A stretch of 64,000 bases of DNA, from NCBI RefSeq assembly GCF_900105005.1, contig NZ_LT629748.1, positions 3,596,001 through 3,660,000 of the forward strand. The letters run 5' to 3'. This document shows positions 55,239-63,889 of this stretch, piece by piece (the first letter of the stretch is position 1; every line of letters starts with the position of its first letter). This DNA comes from Halopseudomonas litoralis. GTDB taxonomy: Bacteria; Pseudomonadota; Gammaproteobacteria; Pseudomonadales; Pseudomonadaceae. The notes under the pieces are model-generated. The model searched no databases. It saw only the letters and a program-made list of their open reading frames with translations, and had not been told where the DNA came from. Both the position numbers and the translations under genes were made by a program.

Positions 55239-56755
55239 TCCGTAAGCCTATATATTAATTCCCCGGCTAATTCCCCACCTTGCTCGCCATAGGCTGCGCC
55301 AACCGTCGATGCGGCGGCGGCAACCAATACTCCACAAGCCAGCGTACCCATGCCGACAGTTGGCACCCCTACAGCGATGCATAATGCACCAGCGGTGGCC
55401 CGACCGATCATTGCGCTGCCAACTGCACCGCCGATCACAGTACCGGAAAACCGCCCTCTCTCGGTAAATTTTACGTGCCTGCATTCGTCCTCTCGGCCCA
55501 CTCGGCAGGTTTCCGCGATGACTCTTTCTGAAGCTACGGCAGAGAGAGCAAGAGCGGCCCAGCTACCCCTTTTTATGTAACGTGCCGTGCGGCTAATTCC
55601 TTCAATATGATTGGTATAGCCAGGAATCTCACCAGCTACACCGGCCTGATCCCAGTGGTGAACCAAACTGCGGCTGGAAATGCCAAGGGCGTGTTTGAGT
55701 TTGGGATGATCCGGGATGCCAGCGCCCTTCCGCACCAAGGGCAGCAGGCCGTTGTCGAGCTGAGCCATCAGTATTCGGCGTTGATTGAAGAAGCTTTCGT
55801 GGCGCAGATGGCCATATCGGGTATAGGAATTTTGGTGCAGTTGTTCCAGATTCGTCAGTGTATGACTGATGCTGTCCAAGTGCCGCCCGGCCATGAGCGT
55901 ACTGATGGATAGGCCAGCGCCGGAATAGCCGATAAAGGAGCCTAGGACATCGTAGTGTTCCAGCATGAACATGGCTTCGTCATCACTGAGCTCTTGCAGT
56001 GCCGTCTCTACCTTGCCGGCGGCCTCCATCAGCTGGGCTTCTTTCCGAGTGCATTGACGGTTGTCCGGATCGCTGATAATGGCCATCTGCCCCGGCTTGA
56101 GCCATTCACCCAGGTGCGGATTGAGGTGCTTGAAGTGTGCCAGCAGAGCTGGGCTGGGTGAGTCGAACAGCAGTTCTTCCAGAGCGCTACGGGACATGCT
56201 TTCCTGAACGATGTGAAACCCGGGTTCGATCAGACTGAGGGCAGCGGATTGCTCTTCCTGCTGCGCCGCCCGCTTCTGCTCTATTTCCTGCTCATGCTGC
56301 AGGGTATTTGTAGGCTGGCCGTTAGCGGTCTCGGTAGCATCCGGGTTCACCAGTGCATTCTGGTTTTCGGCCAGTTGTTCCAGATGTGGATCTTCCAATA
56401 ACTGGCTGAGTATCTGATTATTTATCTGACCCTGAGTATCGATGGCACCCAGGCGGGCGAAGTCGACGATGGCCCCCGAGCCACTCATGGTGAAACCGCC
56501 GAACGTATCCGGGCTACCGGTGGTGATGCGACCACCATGTGAGGTTTCGCTACCCAGATAGGCGAGCGGTCGACCATTGATGACCACTGCTGGAAAGCCT
56601 TGTGTGATGACCGCGCCACAGCCGCAGACATCGCCGACTCGGGCGGCACCGAAGCCATCGATAAGAGTGTCGCCGGAGGCGGAGGTGATGGCGGTGGTGC
56701 CATGACCCTTGATCGGGCATTGATGCATATCGCCAAGACGGGCGGCTGGAATCAT
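55235..56755 (-). CDS. PAAR-domain effector with membrane-active C-terminus
   Basis: A 506-residue protein from the ATG at 56755 (AGGGAG upstream; a GTG at 56764 is also in frame). Residues 1-90 form a PAAR domain, 95-240 a variable linker rich in Gln/Glu (LAENQNALVNPDATETANGQ; EQEIEQKRAAQQEEQ) with a LysM-like LKPGQMAIISDP, and 245-506 the effector part, with a glycine-rich hydrophobic end (GTVIGGAVGSAMIGRATAGALCIAVGVPTVGMG). It is likely loaded on a VgrG tip and delivered by a type VI system encoded elsewhere. A pore-forming action is inferred from the zipper-like tail and the membrane immunity protein. Confidence 0.78.
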   Translation of the reverse strand: MIPAARLGDMHQCPIKGHGTTAITSASGDTLIDGFGAARVGDVCGCGAVITQGFPAVVINGRPLAYLGSETSHGGRITTGSPDTFGGFTMSGSGAIVDFARLGAIDTQGQINNQILSQLLEDPHLEQLAENQNALVNPDATETANGQPTNTLQHEQEIEQKRAAQQEEQSAALSLIEPGFHIVQESMSRSALEELLFDSPSPALLAHFKHLNPHLGEWLKPGQMAIISDPDNRQCTRKEAQLMEAAGKVETALQELSDDEAMFMLEHYDVLGSFIGYSGAGLSISTLMAGRHLDSISHTLTNLEQLHQNSYTRYGHLRHESFFNQRRILMAQLDNGLLPLVRKGAGIPDHPKLKHALGISSRSLVHHWDQAGVAGEIPGYTNHIEGISRTARYIKRGSWAALALSAVASERVIAETCRVGREDECRHVKFTERGRFSGTVIGGAVGSAMIGRATAGALCIAVGVPTVGMGTLACGVLVAAAASTVGAAYGEQGGELAGELIYRLTE

Positions 56756-56894
56756 GGTTATCACTCCCTGAAAGGTATCCGGCGGACAGTTCTACTGCAG
56801 ATGGGATGGCAAGGGAATGGGTGACGGCGGGGTGACACTCAATTTGTGATGAGCTTGGCATTCATATGCCGAGAGCGGTTGTCTGGGTTTGCTT

Positions 56895-57596
56895 TCAGAG
56901 CACTGAAATCAGTTTTTCATCTTCTGATCGACACACCTTCACCCGCCCGCCCTCTACTCTGTAGGTCAGGTAGCAGTGAGCTCGTGGGTTACTGAGCAGG
57001 GTGGGGTTGAAGACTGCGGCGTTCACCCCGCTGCATCGAGCGGAGATGGTCAAAAGGCCTGGAAGGCCCTGCCTGTCAAAAGATTCCCCCAGCGTCTGAC
57101 ACGCTGCGTAGTCATCTGAGCGAAGCTCAGGCCACTCTTCTGACATGGGCACCAGATTGACCAATGCCCCGTTGCACTGAACAAGATGCACCCGGCGCTC
57201 AATCGCCACTCCCTCAATATCTTGCCACCCTGCGTCACGGAGCAGGCCATTGCGCCAATGATGGACGGTCTCATGAATGGTGGTTTCCAGCGTTTCGCTC
57301 CCATACCAGACGCCAAAGTAACCGCTGCTGAAACGGCTGGCGCCAAGGTTATCGAAGGGGAACCGAATGGCTTCGAGAAATGCGGCCTCCTCGAATGGTC
57401 TATCAATTATGGGGTGACCAGACTGGAACTGAGGTGGCTTGCAGGTGATTTCCAATTCGATCGCTGCAGCCCAATCCTCTGGATCGTCGCTGAGGTCATC
57501 GAAAAGATCCTGCGATTTTCGAAGCGAAACAATATTGCGAAAAAGGTCGCCATCAATGGCTTTGAGAGTGAGGCCTTCCAGATCTCCGAATGCCAT
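56895..57596 (-). CDS. RES-family toxin (NAD-degrading)
   Basis: A 233-residue protein with the RES domain: IRFPFDNLGASRFSSGYFGVWYGSETLETTIHETVHHW, carrying the Arg, Glu and Ser residues that name the family, and a C-terminal LLTISARCSGVNAAVFNPTLLSNP. RES toxins degrade NAD+ by phosphorolysis. Its ATG is 2 bp after the antitoxin stop, so the two form one operon with the antitoxin first. Full length. Confidence 0.9.
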   Translation of the reverse strand: MAFGDLEGLTLKAIDGDLFRNIVSLRKSQDLFDDLSDDPEDWAAAIELEITCKPPQFQSGHPIIDRPFEEAAFLEAIRFPFDNLGASRFSSGYFGVWYGSETLETTIHETVHHWRNGLLRDAGWQDIEGVAIERRVHLVQCNGALVNLVPMSEEWPELRSDDYAACQTLGESFDRQGLPGLLTISARCSGVNAAVFNPTLLSNPRAHCYLTYRVEGGRVKVCRSEDEKLISVL

Positions 57597-57598
57597 GC

Positions 57599-57985
57599 CT
57601 ATCGACCTCTCTGCACATCCAGATAAGCCCTGACCATGTACATCCCGATCATCCCTTGGCGATCGATGAGTTCGACCGGTGACTGACCATCGAAAGCCTT
57701 GTTGGGCTGGGACATCCAGGCATAGGTCATGTCGCGGTTGTAAGGGAACAGCAAGCGTAGAGACTTGTGGATGCCAAGCAGTATGCCGGCACGTTCCAGC
57801 TTGTCCCTGTCGTTGGCGAGTGGCTGGCCATTACGGTACTTGCTCAGCGCGGCCCGGTTATCTTTGGACAGGCCCAGCAAGCTCAGCTGTTCAATGGTCG
57901 AGAGCTTCCAGTGATCGAACAGGGTGATCAGCATTTTGCCAATCCTTGAACGATCCACTTGGCCCGCACTTTTGTCGCTGTACAT
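57599..57985 (-). CDS. Xre/MbcA/ParS-type antitoxin of RES toxin
   Basis: A 128-residue protein from the ATG at 57985, preceded by GGAGGG. An N-terminal Xre-like helix-turn-helix (LFDHWKLSTIEQLSLLGLSKDNRAALSKYRNGQPL) and the C-terminal toxin-binding region with MSQPNKAFDGQSPVELIDRQGMIGMYMVRAYLDVQRGR, typical of MbcA/ParS antitoxins. It binds and blocks the RES toxin and represses the operon. Confidence 0.92.
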   Translation of the reverse strand: MYSDKSAGQVDRSRIGKMLITLFDHWKLSTIEQLSLLGLSKDNRAALSKYRNGQPLANDRDKLERAGILLGIHKSLRLLFPYNRDMTYAWMSQPNKAFDGQSPVELIDRQGMIGMYMVRAYLDVQRGR

Positions 57986-58076
57986 GAGCCCTCCGATAAT
58001 AAAGCAACGATTTATGTTGCAATTATAACAGAGAAGGAAGATTAGGCAATTTCCAACAGAAGCCGTGGTGGATTGG

Positions 58077-59411
58077 TCAGCGCTCGACTTCCTGCAACGC
58101 CCAGGGCAGCTCCGCAACTCGGCAAGGCTGGCTGCTGAGATCGATGAGGTCGCCGTTGGCGGGAACCAAGCCACCAATGCCGAGGTTGCGGGCGAAATCC
58201 ATGTGCGCTTGCTGATGGTAGTTCTCGCCATGCACCGGCAGCAGGTAGCGTGGACGCAGCCAGCCATACAACTGACGCAGGTCTTCCTGCGGAGGGTGAC
58301 CGGATGCATGAATGGGCGCCATGTCATCATCGATGATATACACACCCTGGCGCTGCAGGTTGTTCCTGATGCGTTCGAGAGCTTCTTCGTTGCCGGGAAT
58401 CAGACGCGAGGAAAACACCACTGTATCACCGGCTTCCAGGGTCAGCTGCGGATGGTTACCTGCGGCCAGTCTGCCCAGCGCGGCGCCGGGTTCGCCCTGA
58501 CTGCCGGTGCAGATCCATAGCTGCTGATCGCGCGGTAGAAAGCCCAGCTCCCACGGACCGATGAACCCCGGGCGTGCTCGCAGGTAGCCGTGGGCGCGAC
58601 CGAAGCTGTGCATGCTGACCAGACTGCGTCCCAGCAGTCCGGCATAACGGCCGGTATCGAAGGCGATTTCCGCGAGGCTGTGCAGACGCGCAAGGTTGCT
58701 GGCGAAACAGGTAACGATTACCCGCTGGGTGCACGGGCGGATAGCATCCAGCAGACCATTCTGCACCGCCGCTTCGGAGCGGCTGGCAACATTGCCGGGG
58801 GCATTGGTCGAGTCACCGATCAGGACATCCACGCCCTCTCGGCCAAGGGTGCGCAGCCGCTTTTCAGCAGTCAACTCGCCCACCAGCGGTTGCGGATCGA
58901 GCTTCCAGTCGCCGCTGTGGTAGATGCGCTTATCAGCTACTTGCAGCAGGATGGCGTGGGACTCGGGAATGGAATGGGTGACGGGTATCCACTCCGCCTG
59001 GAAAGCGCCCAGACCGATTGGCTGCAGAGGCTGAATTTCGTGCAGCGCTGGCCAGTCCAGATTCTGCGCCAGCTTGTTGCGGATCAGCCGGGCGGTAAAG
59101 GGGCTCGTATACAAGGGGCAGCCAAGCTGGCGCCAAAGATGCGGAATGGCGCCGATATGATCCTCATGCCCATGGGTGATCAGCAGCGCACTCAGCTTGA
59201 TGTCATATTTGTTCAGGGCGCTGAGGCTGGGTATCGAGATACGGGTGTCGCCACTGGCCGTCGGTTGCATGGCAAAGCCGCAATCGATGGCGATCCACTC
59301 ACCGCCGGAGCCGTACAGATACAGGTTGGCACCGAACATCCCCGCGCCGCCGAGGGCAACGAAATACGGGCCGACCTGGCGGTGTAACTGATCAAAACGC
59401 GGTGCGGGCAT
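58077..59411 (-). CDS. RNase J-like beta-CASP metallo-hydrolase
   Basis: A 444-residue protein: metallo-beta-lactamase fold with LITHGHEDHIGAIPHLW near residue 80 (zinc site), HSIPESHAILL, YHSGDWKLD, GDSTNA, a beta-CASP insertion, GSQGEPGAALGRLA, and the RNA-specificity end IHASGHPPQEDL and PVHGE. Such proteins cut RNA by 5'-exo or endo action. Part of the core block, where the accessory region ends. It starts at an ATG 57 bp before the next gene's end. Confidence 0.9.
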   Translation of the reverse strand: MPAPRFDQLHRQVGPYFVALGGAGMFGANLYLYGSGGEWIAIDCGFAMQPTASGDTRISIPSLSALNKYDIKLSALLITHGHEDHIGAIPHLWRQLGCPLYTSPFTARLIRNKLAQNLDWPALHEIQPLQPIGLGAFQAEWIPVTHSIPESHAILLQVADKRIYHSGDWKLDPQPLVGELTAEKRLRTLGREGVDVLIGDSTNAPGNVASRSEAAVQNGLLDAIRPCTQRVIVTCFASNLARLHSLAEIAFDTGRYAGLLGRSLVSMHSFGRAHGYLRARPGFIGPWELGFLPRDQQLWICTGSQGEPGAALGRLAAGNHPQLTLEAGDTVVFSSRLIPGNEEALERIRNNLQRQGVYIIDDDMAPIHASGHPPQEDLRQLYGWLRPRYLLPVHGENYHQQAHMDFARNLGIGGLVPANGDLIDLSSQPCRVAELPWALQEVER

Positions 59412-59468
59412 AACGGATTCCAGTGGAGGATATACCCGACAGCTTAGCAGGCGCCGTCCGTCAGCGTG

Positions 59469-60698
59469 TCAGCCAAAGAACCAATAGCACATACCGATGG
59501 CAGTGAGCACGCCGGCCAGATCTGCTATCAATGCACAGCCCAGGCCATGGCGGATGCGGGTGATGCCCACTGCGCCGAAGTACACCGCGATCACATAGAA
59601 GGTGGTTTCCGTGCTGCCCTGAAAGGTTGCCGCCAACAGCCCGGGGAAGCTGTCGACACCGAAGGTGTCCATGGTCTCGATCATCATCGCCCGGGCGCCG
59701 CTGCCGGACAGCGGTTTCATGAAGGCGGTGGGTAGTGCGTCGATAAAGCGGTCGTCCCAGCCGAAGATGTCGGCCAGCCAGCGCACGCCATCCAGCCCGG
59801 CATCCAGCACACCGCTGGCCCGCAGCACGCCGATAGCTACCAGCATGGCGATAAGAAACGGCAACAGCGATACGGTGAAGCTGAAACCTTCCTTCGCTCC
59901 TTCGATGAAGGTGTCATAGACCCTGACCTTGCGCAGTGCCGCGACGCCCAGAAACAGCATGACGATGCCGAACAGGGTCAGATTGCCGATCAATGAAGAT
60001 GTTGCGGCCAGCGCCTGGGCAGACATGCCGGCGAGGCTGGTCAGCAGCAGACCCAGCGCCACGGCGCCGCCCAGCAGGTAGGCCAGCACCACCGGATCAT
60101 GCAGGCGCAGGCGTTGCATGAAGGCGACGGTCAGCAGCCCCACCAGGCTGGACACGGTGGTGGCCAGCAGGATCGGCAGGAACACCAGGGTGGGGTCGGT
60201 GGCGCCCTGTTGTGCGCGGTACATGAAGATGGTCACCGGCAATAACGTCAGCGATGAGCTGTTGAGCACCAGGAACAGGATCTGTGCGTTGGTCGCAGTG
60301 TTTTTCTGCGGATTGAGCTCCTGCAACGAGTGCATGGCCTTGATGCCGATCGGTGTGGCTGCATTGTCCAGGCCGAGAATATTCGCTGCGAAGTTCATAC
60401 TGATGTGGCCAAGGGCGGGATGGCCGCTGGGTACCTCCGGCATCAGCCGACGGAACAAGGGGTCCAGCAATCGGGCCAGCAGGCGGATCAGCCCGGCCTT
60501 TTCGGCAATCGCCAGAAACCCCAGCCACAGCGTCATAGTGCCGACCAGGACCAGAATGATCTCGACACTCAGCCGGGCCATGTCGAACATGGCTGCCACC
60601 AGGCGGCTGAACACGTCGCTGTCCCCCACACCAAGCCACTGCCACAGTGCAGCGCTGAAGGCAGCGAGGAAGAAGCTCAGCCAGATTCCATTGAGCAT
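59469..60698 (-). CDS. Nucleoside-recognition membrane protein (fused SpmA/SpmB-type)
   Basis: A 409-residue protein with about ten membrane segments in two halves: the first like SpmA (PALGHISMNFAANILGLDNAATPIGIKAM, LFLVLNSSSLTLLPVTI), the second like SpmB (EGFSFTVSLLPFLIAMLVAIGVLRASG, TFQGSTETTFYVIAVYFGAVGI). Both carry the nucleoside-recognition (Gate) motif. The transported compound is unknown. Confidence 0.9.
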   Translation of the reverse strand: MLNGIWLSFFLAAFSAALWQWLGVGDSDVFSRLVAAMFDMARLSVEIILVLVGTMTLWLGFLAIAEKAGLIRLLARLLDPLFRRLMPEVPSGHPALGHISMNFAANILGLDNAATPIGIKAMHSLQELNPQKNTATNAQILFLVLNSSSLTLLPVTIFMYRAQQGATDPTLVFLPILLATTVSSLVGLLTVAFMQRLRLHDPVVLAYLLGGAVALGLLLTSLAGMSAQALAATSSLIGNLTLFGIVMLFLGVAALRKVRVYDTFIEGAKEGFSFTVSLLPFLIAMLVAIGVLRASGVLDAGLDGVRWLADIFGWDDRFIDALPTAFMKPLSGSGARAMMIETMDTFGVDSFPGLLAATFQGSTETTFYVIAVYFGAVGITRIRHGLGCALIADLAGVLTAIGMCYWFFG

Positions 60699-60714
60699 GG
60701 GTGCGCCAATCCTT

Positions 60715-61581
60715 TCAGGGTGGAGTGATCGCGGGTTCTACCGGCGTGGCGAAACCGGTGAAGCGAGCTATCTCGGCAAAGCTGCCGGGGACCAGTGCAG
60801 CAAGGATAGCAGCGGTATGCGCATCGGGCTCGCCATCATGCAAGGTTGGTCGAAAGCGCATCTGGAAAGCAGCGATGATATTGCGCGTAGCGTCGGTCTG
60901 GCCAGGTCTTCGAGCCAAGCTGTAGCCGAAGCGCTCCAGTGTCATTTCGAACCAGGCTAGGGGCGGCGTTTGCCCGGCTAACAGGTGTTGGTACCGGGCA
61001 ACCTGGGTAGCCTCCGGCCAGACCGCCACGCCCGCCTCGGCCAGTTGTTGCCAGGGAAACAGCGGGCCGGGGTCGAGTTTGCGCTGCGGTGCAATATCGC
61101 TGTGGCCGATGACGTGCTGCGGCGACAGTCCATGTCGTTGCAGGATATCCTGCAACAGCGGGATCAAACGGTCTATCTGCTGCTGGTCCCATGGGTACCA
61201 CTGACGCCCCTGCGGCGTATCGCGATAACCGGGATGCACTATCTCGATGCCGATGGAGCTGGCGTTCAGCCAGGTGCGGCCCTGCCAGCTGCTGTCTCCG
61301 GCATGCCAGGCGCGCCGGTTTTCGTTCACCAGGCGGTAGATGGTCGGCGGATGGGTATCGATCAGATAATGGCTGCTGACCTCGCCCAGGGTCAGGGTAT
61401 TCATCGCCCGAGCGGAGTCGGATGAGGTGTAGTGCAGAATGACGTACTGCACACGGCTGTCCTGGCCGCGAGCGGTGTGACTGGTATCAATCACCAAGCC
61501 ACGGCTACAGCCGGCAAGCAGTAACAGGGCGATCAGCAAACCCGCCATCCGGCGGGCAGGGTGGGCCAGCCAGCGCGGCAT
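60715..61581 (-). CDS. N-acetylmuramoyl-L-alanine amidase lipoprotein, AmiD-type
   Basis: A 288-residue protein from the ATG at 61581, which overlaps the upstream stop (TAATG). A lipoprotein signal (IALLLLAGCSRG) precedes an amidase_2 domain with YVILHYTSSDS (zinc His), IGIEIVHPGYRD, and HVIGHSDIAPQRKLDPGPLFPW (second zinc His and catalytic residues). A C-terminal peptidoglycan-binding-like domain follows. It cleaves peptidoglycan stem peptides in the envelope, like AmpDh2/AmiD of pseudomonads. Confidence 0.92.
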   Translation of the reverse strand: MPRWLAHPARRMAGLLIALLLLAGCSRGLVIDTSHTARGQDSRVQYVILHYTSSDSARAMNTLTLGEVSSHYLIDTHPPTIYRLVNENRRAWHAGDSSWQGRTWLNASSIGIEIVHPGYRDTPQGRQWYPWDQQQIDRLIPLLQDILQRHGLSPQHVIGHSDIAPQRKLDPGPLFPWQQLAEAGVAVWPEATQVARYQHLLAGQTPPLAWFEMTLERFGYSLARRPGQTDATRNIIAAFQMRFRPTLHDGEPDAHTAAILAALVPGSFAEIARFTGFATPVEPAITPP

Positions 61582-62462
61582 TATTGCTTGGCGGCTGGCA
61601 GGCTGCACATGCTGGGCGGCAGGCGGATATGCATGGATACCGGCAGGTGATCGGAAATCGGCTGCGGCAGCACGTCAACCTGCTCGATATTCAGAGAGGG
61701 GCTGAGCAGAATATGATCAAGCACGCGCGCCGGCTTCCAACTCGGGTAGGTGCCAGGCAGACTGGCTGTATGCAGATTGCTGCCGCTCAGGGGAGAGCGC
61801 TCCAGCAGATCTTCGGCATGGGTATTCATGTCGCCCATCAATACCACATGGCTGTGATCAGCGATGCGTTCGCGGATATAGGCCAACTGGTTGGCGCGGG
61901 TGCGAGTGCTCAGTGCCAAGTGCATCATCACCACCAACAGACTGTCCGGCCCCTGGCCGAAGCTGGTGAGAATGGCGCCGCGCCCCGGCAGCATACCGGG
62001 CAGCTTGTGATCTTCCAGCAATTGCGGCTGGAAGCGGCTGAGAAAGCCGTTGGAGTGTTGGGCGAAGCGCCCCAGATTGCGATTGAGCTGCTGATACCAG
62101 AACGGGAACTGACTCTCCCTGGCCAGATGCTCCACCTGATTGACGAAGCCCGAGCGCAAACTGCCGCCATCGACCTCCTGCAGCGCGACCACATCAAAGT
62201 CATTGAGTAGCTTGGCAATCTGGCCGAGCGTCTGCTGACGACGCGCGTGCGGCAGCACATGCTGCCAGCCGCGGGTCAGATAATGATGGTAGCGCTGAGT
62301 ATTGATGCCAACCTGAATATTGAAGCTGAGCAGCCGGAGCACATCTGGCAGCGCCGGTGCGTCGTCGCTGCAGGCCCAGTTCGGGTTGGTCTGCAGACAG
62401 GCCGGCGCCATGGAGCCCTGGGTAGTGCGCCGCCATGGGATATTGCCCGTTGCAATCATCAA
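61581..62462 (-). CDS. Endonuclease/exonuclease/phosphatase family protein
   Basis: A 293-residue protein: LRLLSFNIQVGIN near residue 43, VVALQEVDGGSLRSG (metal-binding Glu), VVLMGDMNTHAED (catalytic Asp and Asn), RVLDHILLSPSLN and the final ISDHLPVSM (Asp-His). This EEP fold cuts phosphodiester bonds, and the substrate is unknown. It is coupled to the amidase gene by overlapping stop and start. Confidence 0.92.
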   Translation of the reverse strand: MMIATGNIPWRRTTQGSMAPACLQTNPNWACSDDAPALPDVLRLLSFNIQVGINTQRYHHYLTRGWQHVLPHARRQQTLGQIAKLLNDFDVVALQEVDGGSLRSGFVNQVEHLARESQFPFWYQQLNRNLGRFAQHSNGFLSRFQPQLLEDHKLPGMLPGRGAILTSFGQGPDSLLVVMMHLALSTRTRANQLAYIRERIADHSHVVLMGDMNTHAEDLLERSPLSGSNLHTASLPGTYPSWKPARVLDHILLSPSLNIEQVDVLPQPISDHLPVSMHIRLPPSMCSLPAAKQ

Positions 62463-62473
62463 AGCCCCCTTGG

Positions 62474-63106
62474 TCAGGAACGTTCCTGATCCACCAGATA
62501 TTCTGCGATTTTCAGCATTTCCTCGAAACTGCCGGCCATGCCGCCTTCAATTCGATATTTGCCGTTGACGATCAGCGTGGGTACACCCGAAGCGCGATAG
62601 GCTTTGGCCAGCCGTTTGGCCTGATTCATCTTCAGGCTCACCCCGGCGGAGGACCAGGTCTTGCGGAATTCGTCTTCGTCAATGCCGTATTGCGAGAGCA
62701 ATTTCACCATCGCATCCGGGTTGGCCAGGCGGTTACCCTGATTGTGAATCGCCTGGAATACCGCGGCATGGGCTTCATCCAGCTGATTCATGCTTTCCAG
62801 AGTGTAGAACAACTGACCATGGGTATCCCAGGTGCCGCCAAAGAATGCCGGAACAGGACGGAAGTTCACATCCTCGGGCAGGGTTTTCTTCCACTCGCTG
62901 ACGATAGGCTCGAAACTGAAGCAGTGGCCGCAGCCGTACCAGAACAGCTCGGCCACTTCGATCTTGTCGGGCTCCTGTGTCGGCGCCACTGCTGGCAGCT
63001 TGACATAATGCACGCCGGCCCGGTACTGGCTTTCCTGAGTCTGGGCCTGAGCCATCGCCAAACCACCCAGCAGCCATATCAATCCAACAGTCAACAACTT
63101 GCGCAT
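62474..63106 (-). CDS. dsbA: Periplasmic disulfide oxidase DsbA
   Basis: A 210-residue protein with a signal peptide (RKLLTVGLIWLLGGLAMAQA) and a DsbA fold: ELFWYGCGHCFSFEP with CGHC near residue 57, and the cis-Pro loop ASGVPTLIVNGKYRIEG. It oxidises cysteines in exported proteins. It lies between cytochrome c4 and the EEP gene as in Pseudomonas genomes. It differs clearly from the accessory DsbA-like protein at 27121. Confidence 0.96.
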   Translation of the reverse strand: MRKLLTVGLIWLLGGLAMAQAQTQESQYRAGVHYVKLPAVAPTQEPDKIEVAELFWYGCGHCFSFEPIVSEWKKTLPEDVNFRPVPAFFGGTWDTHGQLFYTLESMNQLDEAHAAVFQAIHNQGNRLANPDAMVKLLSQYGIDEDEFRKTWSSAGVSLKMNQAKRLAKAYRASGVPTLIVNGKYRIEGGMAGSFEEMLKIAEYLVDQERS

Positions 63107-63220
63107 GTGTCTCTCCAGACGCTATTTCAGACAATATTCTGTGTCATTCAGGCCATCATGATGGCAAAAAGGTTCCCCGGCTGGCTATCGTGCTGGCCGC
63201 CTGGGTTTTCAACAGTCGCA

Positions 63221-63250
63221 AAAAAGGGTGGCCTTAGCCACCCTTTTTTT
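63221..63250. terminator. Bidirectional-looking Rho-independent terminator
   Basis: AAAAAGGGTGGC-CTTA-GCCACCCTTTTTTT forms a stem with A-rich and T-rich arms between dsbA and the cytochrome gene. On the minus strand it ends the cytochrome c4 transcript. Confidence 0.88.
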
Positions 63251-63280
63251 ATCACCAGCTATTGCAATGCAACACGGCGA

Positions 63281-63889
63281 TCAACGCAGGCCCTGGATAT
63301 AGCTCGAGACGGCCTCGATATCCTTGTTGCTGAGACGCGAAGCAATGGTCTGCATGATCATGGCATCGCCATCATTGACCCGGTTACCTTCACGGAAGTC
63401 GGTCAGCTGTTTGGCGGTATAGGTCGCGTGCTGCCCGGCCAGCTGCGGGAAGGCAGCGGGATCGTTGCCCTGACCAGTCGGTGAGTGGCAACCGGTACAG
63501 GCCGGCAGGCCGATAGCCAGGTCGCCGCCACGGTAGATGGCTTCACCACGGGCAACCAGCTCGGGATCGGCAGCACCGCCAGTCAGGGTTTGTGATGAAT
63601 AATAAGCCGCAGCGTCAGCCAGGTCCTGCTCGCTCATGTTGGCCACGATAGCGGTCATTTCCGGCACGACCCGCACTTCTTCCTTGATTTCTATCAGCTG
63701 CTTGAGCAGATAACGCTCCCCTTGCCCGGCCAGGCTAGGCCAGTTCGGCATGACACTGTTGCCATCTGCGCCATGACAGGCCGAACAGACGGCCACTTTG
63801 CCCTTACCAGCTTCGGCATCACCCTGCAGTGCATGGGCCGAACCGGCCACACCGAGGGATAACACCAGACTTACAAGTAATTTATTCAT
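63281..63889 (-). CDS. Dihaem cytochrome c4
   Basis: A 202-residue periplasmic protein: signal peptide (NKLLVSLVLSLGVAGSAHA), two class I cytochrome c domains each with a haem site (AVCSACHGADG near residue 35, PACTGCHSPTG near residue 135) and axial Met in VMPNWPSLAGQ and AAFPQLAGQ regions (Met ligands follow). It passes electrons to terminal oxidases. Typical c4 length. Confidence 0.94.
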   Translation of the reverse strand: MNKLLVSLVLSLGVAGSAHALQGDAEAGKGKVAVCSACHGADGNSVMPNWPSLAGQGERYLLKQLIEIKEEVRVVPEMTAIVANMSEQDLADAAAYYSSQTLTGGAADPELVARGEAIYRGGDLAIGLPACTGCHSPTGQGNDPAAFPQLAGQHATYTAKQLTDFREGNRVNDGDAMIMQTIASRLSNKDIEAVSSYIQGLR

